Source: Marinobacter sp. AC-23
GTDB lineage: Bacteria > Pseudomonadota > Gammaproteobacteria > Pseudomonadales > Oleiphilaceae
Length of the DNA stretch: 64,000 bases
Direction: 5' to 3'
NCBI RefSeq assembly: GCF_001858325.1
Contig: NZ_MBPP01000032.1
Span: 33,243-97,242, forward strand
The translations under genes were made by a program, and so were the position numbers. Position 1 is the stretch's first letter. Every line of letters starts with the position of its first letter. This document shows positions 36,238 to 45,732 of the stretch, in pieces. Under the pieces are notes generated by a model. That model saw only the letters and a list, made by a program, of their open reading frames with translations, was not told where the DNA came from and made no database searches.

Positions 36238-37395
36238 GTGAACAACTTCAACTTTTACAACCCGACCCGCATTGCCTTTGGCGAAGGCAAAATTGCCGAG
36301 CTCGACCAACTGGTGCCCAAAGACGCCAAGGTGCTCGTGCTGTTCGGTGGCGAAAGCGCCCGCCGCACTGGCACTTTAGGTGAAGTCACCCAGGCTCTTG
36401 GCGACCGCCAGGTTACAGAGTTTAGCGGCATTGAGCCGAATCCTAGCTTCGAGACCCTGATGAAAGCCGTGGCTCAAGTGCGCGAACAGAACATAGATTT
36501 TCTGCTCGCTGTAGGCGGCGGGTCGGTGATCGATGGCACCAAGTTTGTGGCTGCTGCCGCCATTTTTGAGGGCGACGAGTGGGATATTTTGCTCAAAGGC
36601 GGCAGCAACATTGAACGCGCCCTGCCCTTTGGCTCCGTGTTGACCCTGCCTGCCACCGGTTCTGAGATGAACAAAGGCGCGGTGGTCACTCGCCGGTCGC
36701 TAAAGGCAAAACTGCCGTTCCACAGTGATTTTGTGTTCCCGCAGTTCTCAATACTTGATCCCACAAAAACCTACACCCTGCCGCTACGCCAAGTTGGCAA
36801 TGGTGTTGTGGATGCCTTCGTTCATGTGATGGAGCAGTACCTGACCTACCCGGCCCAAGCGCCAGTACAGGATCGCTTTGCAGAAGGCCTGCTACTGACA
36901 CTGACCGAAATCGGAGAGCAGGCCCTGGCCGAACCCGATAACTACCAGGTTAGAGCCAGCCTGATGTGGACCGCGACGCTGGCCTTGAATGGCCTGATTG
37001 GCAGTGGTGTACCTCAGGATTGGGCCACCCACATGCTGGGCCATGAGCTGACCGCCCTGCATAACCTTGATCACGCCCAGACCCTGGCCATTGTATTGCC
37101 GTCGATGCTGCGTGAGCGCAAGGCATCCAAGCTCGACAAATTGGTGCAGTACGGCGAACGCGTTTGGGGTATTCGGGATGGAAGCGCTGAGGAGAGAGCC
37201 GACGCAGCTATTGCCAAGACCCAGCAGTTCTTTGAGTCGCTCGGCGTTAAAACCCGCCTTGGCGACTACGATCTTGGCGAAGAACACATAGAGCCGTTGA
37301 TCAAAAGCCTGGAAAGCCACGGCATGACGGCTCTTGGCGAGCACGGTGATGTAACACCAGATATGTGCCGCCGGGTACTTCAAGCAAGCCTGTAA
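36238..37395 (+). CDS. yqhD: Iron-containing alcohol dehydrogenase, YqhD-like
   Basis: A 385-residue group III dehydrogenase. NADP-binding VGGGSVIDGTKF lies near residue 95. Metal ligands are in GVVDAFVHVMEQY (Asp and His) and in HMLGHELTALHNLDHAQ (two His). It resembles YqhD/BDH enzymes that reduce short aldehydes with NADPH, and thus probably detoxifies reactive aldehydes under control of the TetR protein just upstream. It starts with GTG behind an AAGGATT site. The symbol is by family resemblance. Confidence 0.85.
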   Translation: MNNFNFYNPTRIAFGEGKIAELDQLVPKDAKVLVLFGGESARRTGTLGEVTQALGDRQVTEFSGIEPNPSFETLMKAVAQVREQNIDFLLAVGGGSVIDGTKFVAAAAIFEGDEWDILLKGGSNIERALPFGSVLTLPATGSEMNKGAVVTRRSLKAKLPFHSDFVFPQFSILDPTKTYTLPLRQVGNGVVDAFVHVMEQYLTYPAQAPVQDRFAEGLLLTLTEIGEQALAEPDNYQVRASLMWTATLALNGLIGSGVPQDWATHMLGHELTALHNLDHAQTLAIVLPSMLRERKASKLDKLVQYGERVWGIRDGSAEERADAAIAKTQQFFESLGVKTRLGDYDLGEEHIEPLIKSLESHGMTALGEHGDVTPDMCRRVLQASL

Positions 37396-37415
37396 GCCAA
37401 AACCTTGTCCTTTTG

Positions 37416-37450
37416 CGGGGCCCTGGCAATTGCAGGTGCCCCCTTTTTTT
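37416..37450 (+). terminator. Rho-independent terminator of the alcohol dehydrogenase gene
   Basis: Stem GGGGCCCTG / CAGGTGCCCC with one bulge, followed by seven T, about 20 bp after the stop. Confidence 0.85.
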
Positions 37451-37468
37451 GCTCAGAAAACCGCAAAC

Positions 37469-38089
37469 TCAGCCCTTGAAACCCTTGCCAACTATGTAAA
37501 CTTCCCGGGAGCGGGCCCGAGATGAATCCGGCTTGCGCACCACCACCTTATCGAATACCTCTCTGGCGGCTTTCAAGTACTCATCATAGCCTTCGCCCTG
37601 AAACACCTTGGCCACATAGCTGCCTTTGGGTTTGAGCACCTGGCTGGCCATATCCAGCGCCAGTTCCACCAAGTACATGGAAGACGCCTGATCAGACACC
37701 GTAACCCCACTGATATTTGGCGCCATATCAGATATCACCACATCCACACGGCTATCGCCGAGCGCCTCCATGATGGATTCAAACACCGAATTTTCTGTGA
37801 AGTCGCCCTGAACAAACTCTACCCCGGCAATGGCATCCATTGGCAGAATGTCGGAAGCCAGCACCCTGCCCTTGTGGCCAACCAGGTTAATGGCCACCTG
37901 CGACCAGCCACCCGGCGCAGAGCCGAGATCCATCACCACCATATTGGGGTGAATCAGCCTGTCTTTCTTGTTGATTTCAAGAAGCTTATAGCTGGCCCGA
38001 GAGCGATAACCATCTACCTGCGCCTGTTTCACGAAGGGGTCGTTTACGTGCTCATCAAGCCAGCGGCCACTGCTTTTGGAACGTGCCAT
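37469..38089 (-). CDS. rlmE: 23S rRNA 2'-O-ribose U2552 methyltransferase
   Basis: A 206-residue FtsJ/RrmJ protein: [15 protein letters not shown] near residue 28 (with catalytic Lys), SAM motif [16 protein letters not shown] near 49, [13 protein letters not shown] with the catalytic Asp near 115, and the later [12 protein letters not shown]ys. It methylates U2552 in the peptidyl-transferase A loop late in large-subunit assembly. Unlike in E. coli, ftsH does not follow; the gene stands between the alcohol dehydrogenase and COG2509 genes. Confidence 0.95.
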   Translation of the reverse strand: MARSKSSGRWLDEHVNDPFVKQAQVDGYRSRASYKLLEINKKDRLIHPNMVVMDLGSAPGGWSQVAINLVGHKGRVLASDILPMDAIAGVEFVQGDFTENSVFESIMEALGDSRVDVVISDMAPNISGVTVSDQASSMYLVELALDMASQVLKPKGSYVAKVFQGEGYDEYLKAAREVFDKVVVRKPDSSRARSREVYIVGKGFKG

Positions 38090-38275
38090 AGGAACTCTTC
38101 ACAAACGGAGGTCAATAACGGGAGCAATCAACGCTCCATTGTACGTGTCGCGCCCTCTCCCGGCAAAACCCTGACAACCGCTTAAAGCGCACGTACAATT
38201 GCCGCAACATTTTTCGATCCCCTTATACTCGGCACCTAACCCGCCATCGGCGGCCAAAGCCGCGCAGGACATTTT

Positions 38276-39913
38276 ATGATCCGCCTAACCGAGCTGGCGT
38301 TGCCGCTGGACCATCCCGAAAGCGCCCTGAGGGCCGCTATCCTTGAGCGACTGGGCATCGACGACGCCGACCTGGCGGACTTCACCGTGTTCAAGCGCAG
38401 CTACGATGCCCGCAAGAAGAACAGTGAGATCAAATTCGTTTACATCGTGGATCTGAGCGCTCGAAACGAAGACGCCATTCTGGCCCGCTTTGAAAAAGAC
38501 CAGCATGTACGGCCGGCGCCAGATACCGGTTATTACCCGGTCGCACAGGCTCCCGCTGGCCTCACTGAACGGCCGATCGTGATCGGATTCGGCCCCTGTG
38601 GCCTGTTTGCCGCCCTGATCCTGGCCCAGATGGGGTTCCGGCCTATTGTGCTGGAGCGCGGCACGGACGTGCGCCAGCGCACCAAGGACACCTGGGCGCT
38701 GTGGCGCAAAAAACAGCTGTCGCCGGAATCCAACGTTCAGTTTGGTGAAGGCGGCGCGGGCCTGTTCTCGGACGGCAAGCTATACAGCCAAATCAAGGAT
38801 CCGAAGTTCTTTGGCCGCAAGGTCATGCACGAGTTTATCCAGGCGGGTGCGCCGGAAGAAATCCTGTATGTGAGCAAGCCCCATATCGGAACCTTCCGGC
38901 TAACCGGTGTGGTCGCCACCATGCGCGAGGAAATTGCCCGGCTTGGCGGCGAGATCCGCTTTGAAAGCAAAGTCACTGACCTGCGCATCCGCGATGGCCG
39001 CGTTGACAGTGTGGAGTTAGCCAGCGGCGAGCGCCTGAACAGCCGGTATGTCGTGCTCGCCCTCGGCCACAGCGCCCGCGATACCTTTCGCATGCTGCAA
39101 CGGAATCAGGTGTTTATCGAAGCCAAGCCCTTTGCCATTGGCTTCCGCATCGAACACCCACAATCGCTCATCGACAACGCCCGTCTGGGCAAATACGCCG
39201 GCCACCCCGCTCTGGGGGCGGCAGACTACAAACTGGTGCACCACGCCCGCAACGGGCGTGCGGTGTACAGTTTTTGCATGTGCCCGGGAGGCACGGTAGT
39301 GGCGGCAACTTCAGAACCTGGGCGGGTCGTCACCAATGGCATGAGCCAGTATTCCCGCAACGAACGCAACGCCAATGCCGGCATTGTGGTGGCTGTACAC
39401 CCCGAAGAAGACTTTCCCGGCGGCCCGCTGGCCGGTGTGGAGTTTCAGGAAACCCTGGAATCCCTGGCCTATACGCTCGGCGGCAGTGATTATTGCGCCC
39501 CCGCCCAGTTGGTGGGGGATTTCATCAAAAGCAAACCTTCCACCGAATTAGGCGACGTCGAGCCCTCCTACAAGCCCGGCATCAAGCTGGGCGACCTCGC
39601 GCCTTCCCTGCCTGCGTACGCCATCGATGCCATCCGCGAAGCCCTGCCGGCGTTCGGCAAACAGATCCGGGGCTTCGACCGGAAGGACGCGATCCTCACC
39701 GGCATCGAAACCCGCACCTCCTCTCCGGTGCGCATCACCCGGGACCGCACCAGCCTGCAAAGCCTGAATACCCGAGGCCTTTACCCGGCAGGCGAAGGCG
39801 CAGGCTATGCGGGCGGCATTCTCTCGGCGGGTGTGGACGGCATCAAGGTTGCCCAGGCCCTGGCAATGGCCATGCTGGAAGACCTCGACACTAAAAGCGG
39901 AACCCCATCGTGA
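38276..39913 (+). CDS. FAD-dependent dehydrogenase of the COG2509 family
   Basis: A 545-residue protein with an N-terminal ferredoxin-like domain (about 1-90), then a FAD-binding fold (IVIGFGPCGLFAALILAQMG near 99) and the family-specific FGEGGAGLFSDGKLYSQIKDP near 157. The C-terminal GAGYAGGILSAGVDGIKVA closes the FAD site. The family is widespread but biochemically uncharacterised. Its stop overlaps the start of the SpoU methyltransferase gene by 4 bp, so translation is coupled. Confidence 0.88.
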   Translation: MIRLTELALPLDHPESALRAAILERLGIDDADLADFTVFKRSYDARKKNSEIKFVYIVDLSARNEDAILARFEKDQHVRPAPDTGYYPVAQAPAGLTERPIVIGFGPCGLFAALILAQMGFRPIVLERGTDVRQRTKDTWALWRKKQLSPESNVQFGEGGAGLFSDGKLYSQIKDPKFFGRKVMHEFIQAGAPEEILYVSKPHIGTFRLTGVVATMREEIARLGGEIRFESKVTDLRIRDGRVDSVELASGERLNSRYVVLALGHSARDTFRMLQRNQVFIEAKPFAIGFRIEHPQSLIDNARLGKYAGHPALGAADYKLVHHARNGRAVYSFCMCPGGTVVAATSEPGRVVTNGMSQYSRNERNANAGIVVAVHPEEDFPGGPLAGVEFQETLESLAYTLGGSDYCAPAQLVGDFIKSKPSTELGDVEPSYKPGIKLGDLAPSLPAYAIDAIREALPAFGKQIRGFDRKDAILTGIETRTSSPVRITRDRTSLQSLNTRGLYPAGEGAGYAGGILSAGVDGIKVAQALAMAMLEDLDTKSGTPS

Positions 39914-40644
39914 AGCTGGACAACATCAAAAAGCTGCACCAGAAGAAATACCGGCAGGCACTGGGCCACTATCTGGTTGAAGGTGAACATCTGGTGCTGG
40001 AGCTACAGAAAGCCGCAGATCGCCAGCCTGCGCTGAAGGCTTCTGAGCTGTATGTAACCGGTGCGTATGAACATTGGCAAAGCCCCTTCAAAACCCATCA
40101 CGTGAACGAGCGCCAGATGGCCCAGCTTGCCGATACCCGCACGCCCCAAGGCATCCTGGCCGTGGTGCCCATACCGGACAGCGACATTAAGCCCGGCGCG
40201 GAGCCCGGCGAAAAAGCGATTTACCTACACGAGGTTCAGGACCCCGGCAATCTCGGAACCATTTTGCGCACACTGGCTTGGTTTGGCGGCTTTCGTTGCC
40301 TGCTGAGCCCCGGCAGCGTCGATCCTTACAACCCCAAGGTCGTTCGTGCCAGCATGGGTGCGATTTTCCATCTGCCGATTGAAACCGAGGTGCCGCTGAC
40401 CTGCGTGAGTAACCGCTATAGCTCCGTGGCTTGTCTCGACCTGAACGGTGACAAGCTGACAGCAGAATCTTTCAGCCACCACGACTGCTATCTGTTTGGG
40501 AACGAAGCCCGAGGCGTACCGCAAGAAGCGCTGATCCAGCTGGCTGCAACGCCTTACACCATTGTGGGCAACGGCGAGATCGAATCCCTTAACCTGGCCT
40601 CAGCCGTCAACATGTGTGCTTATGAGTTGGTTCGACGTACCTGA
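39910..40644 (+). CDS. SpoU/TrmH-family RNA 2'-O-methyltransferase
   Basis: A 244-residue protein with an N-terminal substrate-binding domain (HYLVEGEHLVLE) and the SPOUT knot motifs: EVQDPGNLGTILRTLAWFG, YLFGNEARGVPQE and IESLNLASAVNMCAYE. It should 2'-O-methylate a ribose in rRNA or tRNA; the site is not evident. It starts with GTG in a 4-base overlap with the COG2509 flavoprotein gene. Confidence 0.9.
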   Translation: MKLDNIKKLHQKKYRQALGHYLVEGEHLVLELQKAADRQPALKASELYVTGAYEHWQSPFKTHHVNERQMAQLADTRTPQGILAVVPIPDSDIKPGAEPGEKAIYLHEVQDPGNLGTILRTLAWFGGFRCLLSPGSVDPYNPKVVRASMGAIFHLPIETEVPLTCVSNRYSSVACLDLNGDKLTAESFSHHDCYLFGNEARGVPQEALIQLAATPYTIVGNGEIESLNLASAVNMCAYELVRRT

Positions 40645-40753
40645 ACGCCAGATCTGATTCATTTCGGCAATCAGTCTGGTGGTTATCGTCATTGCCTGTA
40701 GCTTGCTAATTGGCGATGATCGAAGCCTGATGCCCTGAACCGGATGCCTGACT

Positions 40754-41422
40754 ATGGAACACTGTCTCCAGCCCACTAAGTTCTTCGACTACGACAAGCC
40801 CGAGCTCAAAGCCTGGATCGACAAGCAGCTCGAAGGTGTGGTCCGTGATCCGGTGGAGCAAATCAAGGCCCTGTACCTGGCGGTGCGAGACGACATCGCT
40901 TACAACCCTTACGTCTTCAGCACCAATCCGGAAACCTTCAGCGCAAGCTACGCTCTTGGCAGCGGAGAAACCTATTGCATCCCCAAAGCCGTCCTTCTGG
41001 GTGCGGCGGCTCGATATCTCGGCATTCCCAGCCGCCTCGGTCTCGCCGATGTACGCAACCACCTATCCAGCCCAAAGCTGATCGAATGGCTTCAGTCGGA
41101 TATTTTCCGGATGCATGGGTTTATCGAGCTCTACCTCAACGGTCGCTGGGTAAAGGCTACCCCCGCTTTCAACAAACAGCTGTGCGAGCTCATGAAGGTG
41201 GAGCCTCTGGCGTTTGACGGCATCAACGATTCCATTTTCCAGGAATACACCGATTCCGGAGACGCGCATATGGAATACGTGAACGACCATGGCGTATTTG
41301 ACGATGTGCCGCATGCATTCATCATTTCCGGTATACGGAACGCCTACCCTCACCTATTCACGGAATCAGGAGAGGAATCTGCAGCAACACTGACCGGTAG
41401 CCTGGAAGAGGACCTCGGGTAA
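40754..41422 (+). CDS. Transglutaminase-like domain protein
   Basis: A 222-residue protein of the bacterial transglutaminase-like (cysteine protease fold) type. The catalytic Cys is in GSGETYCIPKAVLLGAAARY and the His in RMHGFIELYLNGRWVKATP. The usual third residue (Asp) is replaced in the segment ATPAFN, as in this subfamily. Such proteins may act as peptidases or amidases. Its 3' end overlaps the predicted end of the convergent binding-protein remnant by about 70 bp. Confidence 0.8.
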   Translation: MEHCLQPTKFFDYDKPELKAWIDKQLEGVVRDPVEQIKALYLAVRDDIAYNPYVFSTNPETFSASYALGSGETYCIPKAVLLGAAARYLGIPSRLGLADVRNHLSSPKLIEWLQSDIFRMHGFIELYLNGRWVKATPAFNKQLCELMKVEPLAFDGINDSIFQEYTDSGDAHMEYVNDHGVFDDVPHAFIISGIRNAYPHLFTESGEESAATLTGSLEEDLG

Positions 41423-42187
41423 GCTTCAGTGAGCGCACGGGTGAATTCATCCAGCAGTTCATCAGCGCTTTGCCGGCGCTCGGGTTTCCCGGAATCGGAT
41501 CGGCGGCTGAAACGACGAAAATCCACGTTTTGCCAGTGCTCAGGTCCATGACTTGCTCAACTGTATCGACGTTGTCGAGACTGGCAGGCTTGAGCTGGTA
41601 GCCGAGCACCGGTGGCGATTTGTCATCTGAGAAATCGAATCCATAGTGATAATCGTGCAGCAAAAGGAGCGCCAGCCCGCCGCCCATAAAATGACGCCCC
41701 AGACTAACCGCCAGTTCACCGCTGCGGATCGATTCAAGTGCCTCGGTTCCCAATCAACACCACCCACTAAAACATCTTTGCCGGGCCGTCGTCCCGCCAG
41801 CTTCGCCGCTTCGATAGCCCCCAGTGCCATGCCATCACTGGCACTCCAGATTGCCGCAACCTGCGGATAGCGCTTCAGCAACACCAGCGACTTGTCTTTC
41901 GCCAACTGGCGATCCCACTGTGCGTCCACCAACTGCAAGAGCCGGGTCCGATTGGCATCAACAGTCTCCATAAGTCCCTGTTGCCGGCCCTTGGCGGCAG
42001 AGGAATCCAGGGTTCCCGAGAGCGCAAAGAGCGGTAACGGCTGCCCCAGCTCGATCAAGCCCAGGCGTTGTGATTTCTGTTCAAGAATGGCTGTTAACGT
42101 GCGGCCGGTGGCCGCGCTGGCCTGAACCAGGCGACTCATGGTGAAAAGCAGGAGAAAAATAAGCATCAAGGCTGGGCGATACAGCAT
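41350..42187 (-). pseudogene. Decayed sugar-type ABC periplasmic binding protein
   Basis: Three successive frames read as the C-terminal half of a Peripla_BP_4-like protein: SAIWSASDGMALG-type and VLVGGVDWEP, then EALESIRSGELAVSLGRHF, then VDFRRFS. Breaks lie near 41743-41750 and in an A run at 41528-41531; one base restores each. In addition, the signal peptide (YRPALMLIFLLLFTMSRLVQA) is followed directly by sequence equivalent to the middle of the family, so roughly the first lobe is missing. The frame breaks may be sequencing errors, but the N-terminal loss suggests a real remnant. No transporter genes are adjacent. Confidence 0.6.
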
Positions 42188-42310
42188 GTAAAAACTCACC
42201 CTCTGAACAGCTCGGCTGCGCTATTGTATTTATTGTTACGGCTAAACTACCGAGCAACAGAAGCGCGCGCAAGCTGCGGATTCGAATGAGCGCGCCATTT
42301 AGAGAGGGTG

Positions 42311-43902
42311 TTATGCGGCTTCGTTCTCGCTCTCGCTCTCATCAACCGAATTACGGATGAGAAAATCGAAGGCGCTCAAGGCAGCCTTGGAACCCTCTCC
42401 CATAGAGATAACAATCTGCTTATAAGGCACCGTGGTAACGTCTCCGGCAGCGAAAACTCCCGGAATTGAGGTTTCGTTACGGTCGTTGATGATGATTTCA
42501 CCTTGCTGGCTCAGCTCGATATCGCCTTTCAGCCATTCGGTGTTGGGCACCAGACCAATCTGCACGAACACACCTTCCAGAGTCACGTGGTGGTTTTCAC
42601 CGGTGTTGCGGTCCGTGTACTTCAGGCCACTCACCCTGCCGCTCTCACCAACCACCTCGGTGGTCTGCCCAGACGTAATAATGTCCACATTGTTCAGGCT
42701 ACGCAGCTTTTTCTGCAGCACATCGTCGGCCCGCATTTCAGCGCCAAACTCAATCAGTGTCACATGGCCCACAATGTTGGCCAGATCGATAGCCGCCTCT
42801 ACGCCGGAGTTGCCGCCACCAATTACCGCAACATGCTTGCCTTTGAACAGTGGGCCGTCGCAGTGCGGGCAGTAAGCCACGCCTTTGTTTCGGTATTCCA
42901 CCTCGCCCGGCACACCCAGCGGGCGCCAGCGAGCGCCGGTAGACAGCACAACTGTGCGGGCCTTAAGTGACGCACCATTCGCCAGGCGAATCTCGTGAGG
43001 CATTCCACGCTTGGTGGCCGGAATCAGCTTCTCGGCCATCTGCATGTTCATGATATCCACGTCGTACTCTTTAACGTGCTGCTCCATGGCAGTAACCAGC
43101 TTCGGGCCTTCGGTGTAAGGCACAGAGATCAGGTTCTCGATTCCCATGGTATCCACTACCTGACCACCAAAGCGCTCGGCGGCAATGCCCGTGGAAATAC
43201 CTTTACGCGCTGCGTAAATAGCCGCTGCTGCGCCAGCCGGGCCGCCGCCAATCACCAGCACCTCAAAGGCGTCTTTCTGGTTAATCTTCTCGGCTTCTTT
43301 CTCGTCAGATTTGGTATCCAGCCTGGACACAATCTCTTCCAGGGTCATACGTCCCTGGCCCCACGCTCACCGTTCAGGTAAACACTCGGCACAGACATAA
43401 TTTCGCGCTTTTCTACCTCATCCTGGAACAGGGCGCCGTCTATAGCCGTGTGGCGGACACCCGGGTTCAGAACGCTCATCAGGTTTAGCGCCTGAACCAC
43501 ATCAGGGCAGTTCTGACACGAGAGTGAAAAGTAGGTTTCAAACTCAAAGTCGCCATCCAACTGCTGGATTTGTTCAATCACGTCCTGTGACGCCTTGGAG
43601 GGGTGGCCACCCACCTGCAACAACGCCAGAACCAACGAGGTAAACTCATGCCCCATGGGAATGCCCGCAAAGCGAACACCCATATCGCTACCCACCCGGT
43701 TTATGGAAAAAGACGGGCGGCGCACATCGTTTGACTCTTCCGTGCGCAGGCTGATCTTCTCAGACATAGGCTCGATTTCTTCCAGAAGTTCCCGCAGCTC
43801 CTGTGATTTGTCACTGTCGTCATAGGCTGCCACCAACTCAATCGGCTGTTGCAGTTTTTCCATGTAAGCTTTCAGTTGCTGCTTAATATTGGCATCCAAC
43901 AT
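42311..43902 (-). CDS. ahpF: Alkyl hydroperoxide reductase subunit F (apparent single-base deletion)
   Basis: Two frames join in a G run (plus strand 43359-43362); adding one G yields the usual [14 protein letters not shown] junction. The N-terminal part is the tandem thioredoxin-like domain with the redox pair CQNC. The rest is a thioredoxin-reductase-like flavoprotein with [17 protein letters not shown] and the CPHC disulfide. The whole is about 530 residues. It passes electrons from NADH to AhpC. ahpC lies 1.1 kb away on the same strand, with DUF3581 in between. Confidence 0.93.
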
Positions 43903-44035
43903 ATAAGGATTCTCCTTTTGAATTCTTTAAACTGATCGCTTGAATCTCTGTGTTCAAAGTGATCTTTGGTTCGGATATACCCAAACGATACGGACTGGCA
44001 ATAAAATGCTCAAATTAATTGATCCAAACCGATTG

Positions 44036-44050
44036 ATAGCTGAATGCTAT
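44036..44050. promoter_or_regulatory. Possible OxyR-type half-site, ATAG-N7-CTAT, upstream of ahpF
   Basis: ATAGC-TGAAT-GCTAT matches one pair of the four-part OxyR consensus. It lies in the 298-bp gap between the divergent ahpF and DUF3581 genes. The second pair is not convincing, so this is tentative. The remainder of the gap shows nothing else I can support. Confidence 0.35.
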
Positions 44051-44200
44051 TAACAAAATCCTAAAAAGAACAATAAGACGCCTTTGGACACGTTTCTGGT
44101 TTGGCGAATGGGCAAATAGCGCATACCCTTACACGCCAGACCCCGGTACCATGTTAAAGGACGTTGTGACGTCACCCTTTGCACTCAGGACAAGCAGCAC

Positions 44201-44932
44201 ATGTTTCCAGACCGTTTTCACACAATCCAGGACGGACGCGTACATATTTCCGCATCCCAGGCCAGCCAGTTCGCCAAGGAAGTCGCCGGAGATTTCAATC
44301 CGATCCACGACCCCGATGCGCGCCGGTTCTGCGTTCCCGGAGATCTGCTCTTTGCCGTGTTGGTTTCACACTTTGGCCTTTCCCGGCATATGACCTTCCA
44401 GTTTCGCGCCCTGCTTGGCGACAGCGTGCCTTTGGAGTTCAGGGAAAGCGGCGAAGAAACCATCGAAGTGTGCGATCGGAACGGCAAGGTGTATATAGAA
44501 GTAACTCGCAGTGGCGAAGTAACCCATGACGAACGTGTTGTTGAAGAGTTTATTCGCTGCTACGTGGCCGCCTCTGGCAAAAACTTCCCCCACACTCTGA
44601 AGCCGCTGATGGAATCGAAGGGTGTGATGTTCAACCCGGATCGCCCCATGGTGATGTACGAGAGCATGAGCCTCACCCTGGATCGCCTGGATGCGGCCTC
44701 ACCGGAGCTGGAATTGCACAATGCCGACCTGGAAGCCAACGGCAAGCGTGGCAATGTTACCCTTGATTACCGTCTAGTGTCTGATGGCAAACCCGTAGGT
44801 GAAGTTTCCAAACGCCTGCTTTTAGGCGGATTACGACCCTATTGCCCGGATGCCATGGCAAGCGTCATTGAAGAGTTCTATCGCCTGAAGGCGCGCGGAT
44901 CCCAATACGGCGTTGACACGGTAGAGTCTTGA
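44201..44932 (+). CDS. DUF3581 family protein
   Basis: A 243-residue cytoplasmic protein recognised as DUF3581, a family found almost only in gammaproteobacteria. The N-terminal half (QASQFAKEVAGDFNPIHDPDARRF) resembles the hot-dog fold of MaoC-like dehydratases, including an N-P-x-H-type segment, and a similar strand pattern recurs in the second half. Function is unknown. It interrupts the ahpF-ahpC pair and is transcribed oppositely. Confidence 0.85.
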   Translation: MFPDRFHTIQDGRVHISASQASQFAKEVAGDFNPIHDPDARRFCVPGDLLFAVLVSHFGLSRHMTFQFRALLGDSVPLEFRESGEETIEVCDRNGKVYIEVTRSGEVTHDERVVEEFIRCYVAASGKNFPHTLKPLMESKGVMFNPDRPMVMYESMSLTLDRLDAASPELELHNADLEANGKRGNVTLDYRLVSDGKPVGEVSKRLLLGGLRPYCPDAMASVIEEFYRLKARGSQYGVDTVES

Positions 44933-44955
44933 GCCAGATTCGTAAGCCGCACATA

Positions 44956-44983
44956 CAAAAACCCCGGTAGCCCGGGGTTTTTG
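44956..44983. terminator. Bidirectional terminator between DUF3581 and ahpC
   Basis: Perfect 12-bp arms CAAAAACCCCGG / CCGGGGTTTTTG around a TAGC loop; five T on each strand. Confidence 0.9.
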
Positions 44984-45037
44984 TTAGTAACAGGCCCTAA
45001 AGAGCCTGTCCTGCGTAGTTCCCGATTAAAGGGAAAC

Positions 45038-45601
45038 TTAGATCTTGCCAACCAGATCCAGTGAAGGAGACAGCGTAGCTTCGCCTTCCTTCCACTTGGC
45101 CGGGCAAACTTCGCCAGGGTGTTTGCGCACATACTGAGCGGCTTTCACTTTACGCATCAGTTCACTCGCATCGCGGCCAATACCCTCTGCCGTAATTTCC
45201 GTCGCCTGGATGATGCCATCCGGATCGATCAGGAAAGTAGCGCGGTCTGCCAGGCCTTGGCCTTCACGCATTACGCCAAAGTTATTGGTAATGCTGCCGT
45301 TCTGGTCGCCAACCATGAAGTAGTTGATCTTACCAATGGTCTCGGAGCTGTCGTGCCATGCTTTGTGGGTGAAGTGCGTGTCGGTAGACACGGAGAATAC
45401 TTCAACGCCCATCTTTTGCAGTTCTTCGTAATGGTCTGCTACATCGCCCAGCTCGGTTGGGCATACGAAGGTGAAGTCTGCAGGGTAGAAGAAAAAGATC
45501 GACCACTTGCCTTTCACATCAGCTTCGGAGATTTCTACAAACTCGCCATGTTTAAAGGCAGTTGCGTTAAACGGTTTAATTTCGCTGTTGATCACGCCCA
45601 T
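45038..45601 (-). CDS. ahpC: Alkyl hydroperoxide reductase subunit C (peroxiredoxin)
   Basis: A 187-residue typical two-Cys peroxiredoxin: peroxidatic Cys in [14 protein letters not shown] and resolving Cys in [15 protein letters not shown]. It reduces organic hydroperoxides and hydrogen peroxide in the cytoplasm and is recycled by AhpF. It is monocistronic, with its own promoter region that carries a possible OxyR site. Confidence 0.96.
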   Translation of the reverse strand: MGVINSEIKPFNATAFKHGEFVEISEADVKGKWSIFFFYPADFTFVCPTELGDVADHYEELQKMGVEVFSVSTDTHFTHKAWHDSSETIGKINYFMVGDQNGSITNNFGVMREGQGLADRATFLIDPDGIIQATEITAEGIGRDASELMRKVKAAQYVRKHPGEVCPAKWKEGEATLSPSLDLVGKI

Positions 45602-45701
45602 TGAGAAGACTCCTGTTGGTACGTTTGCGTGTTAATGAATCTACACCGATAGATTAACCAATAAGCCAGCTTTGGTAAAATTGATTATCTCCAAGATAGC
45701 T

Positions 45702-45716
45702 ATAGGCTTTATCTAT
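45702..45716. promoter_or_regulatory. Possible OxyR-type half-site, ATAG-N7-CTAT, upstream of ahpC
   Basis: ATAG-GCTTTAT-CTAT lies 101 bp upstream of the ahpC start. The same spaced tetramers occur upstream of ahpF. Only one of the two expected pairs is clear. Confidence 0.35.
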
Positions 45717-45732
45717 TAGCGTATTTCCTTGA

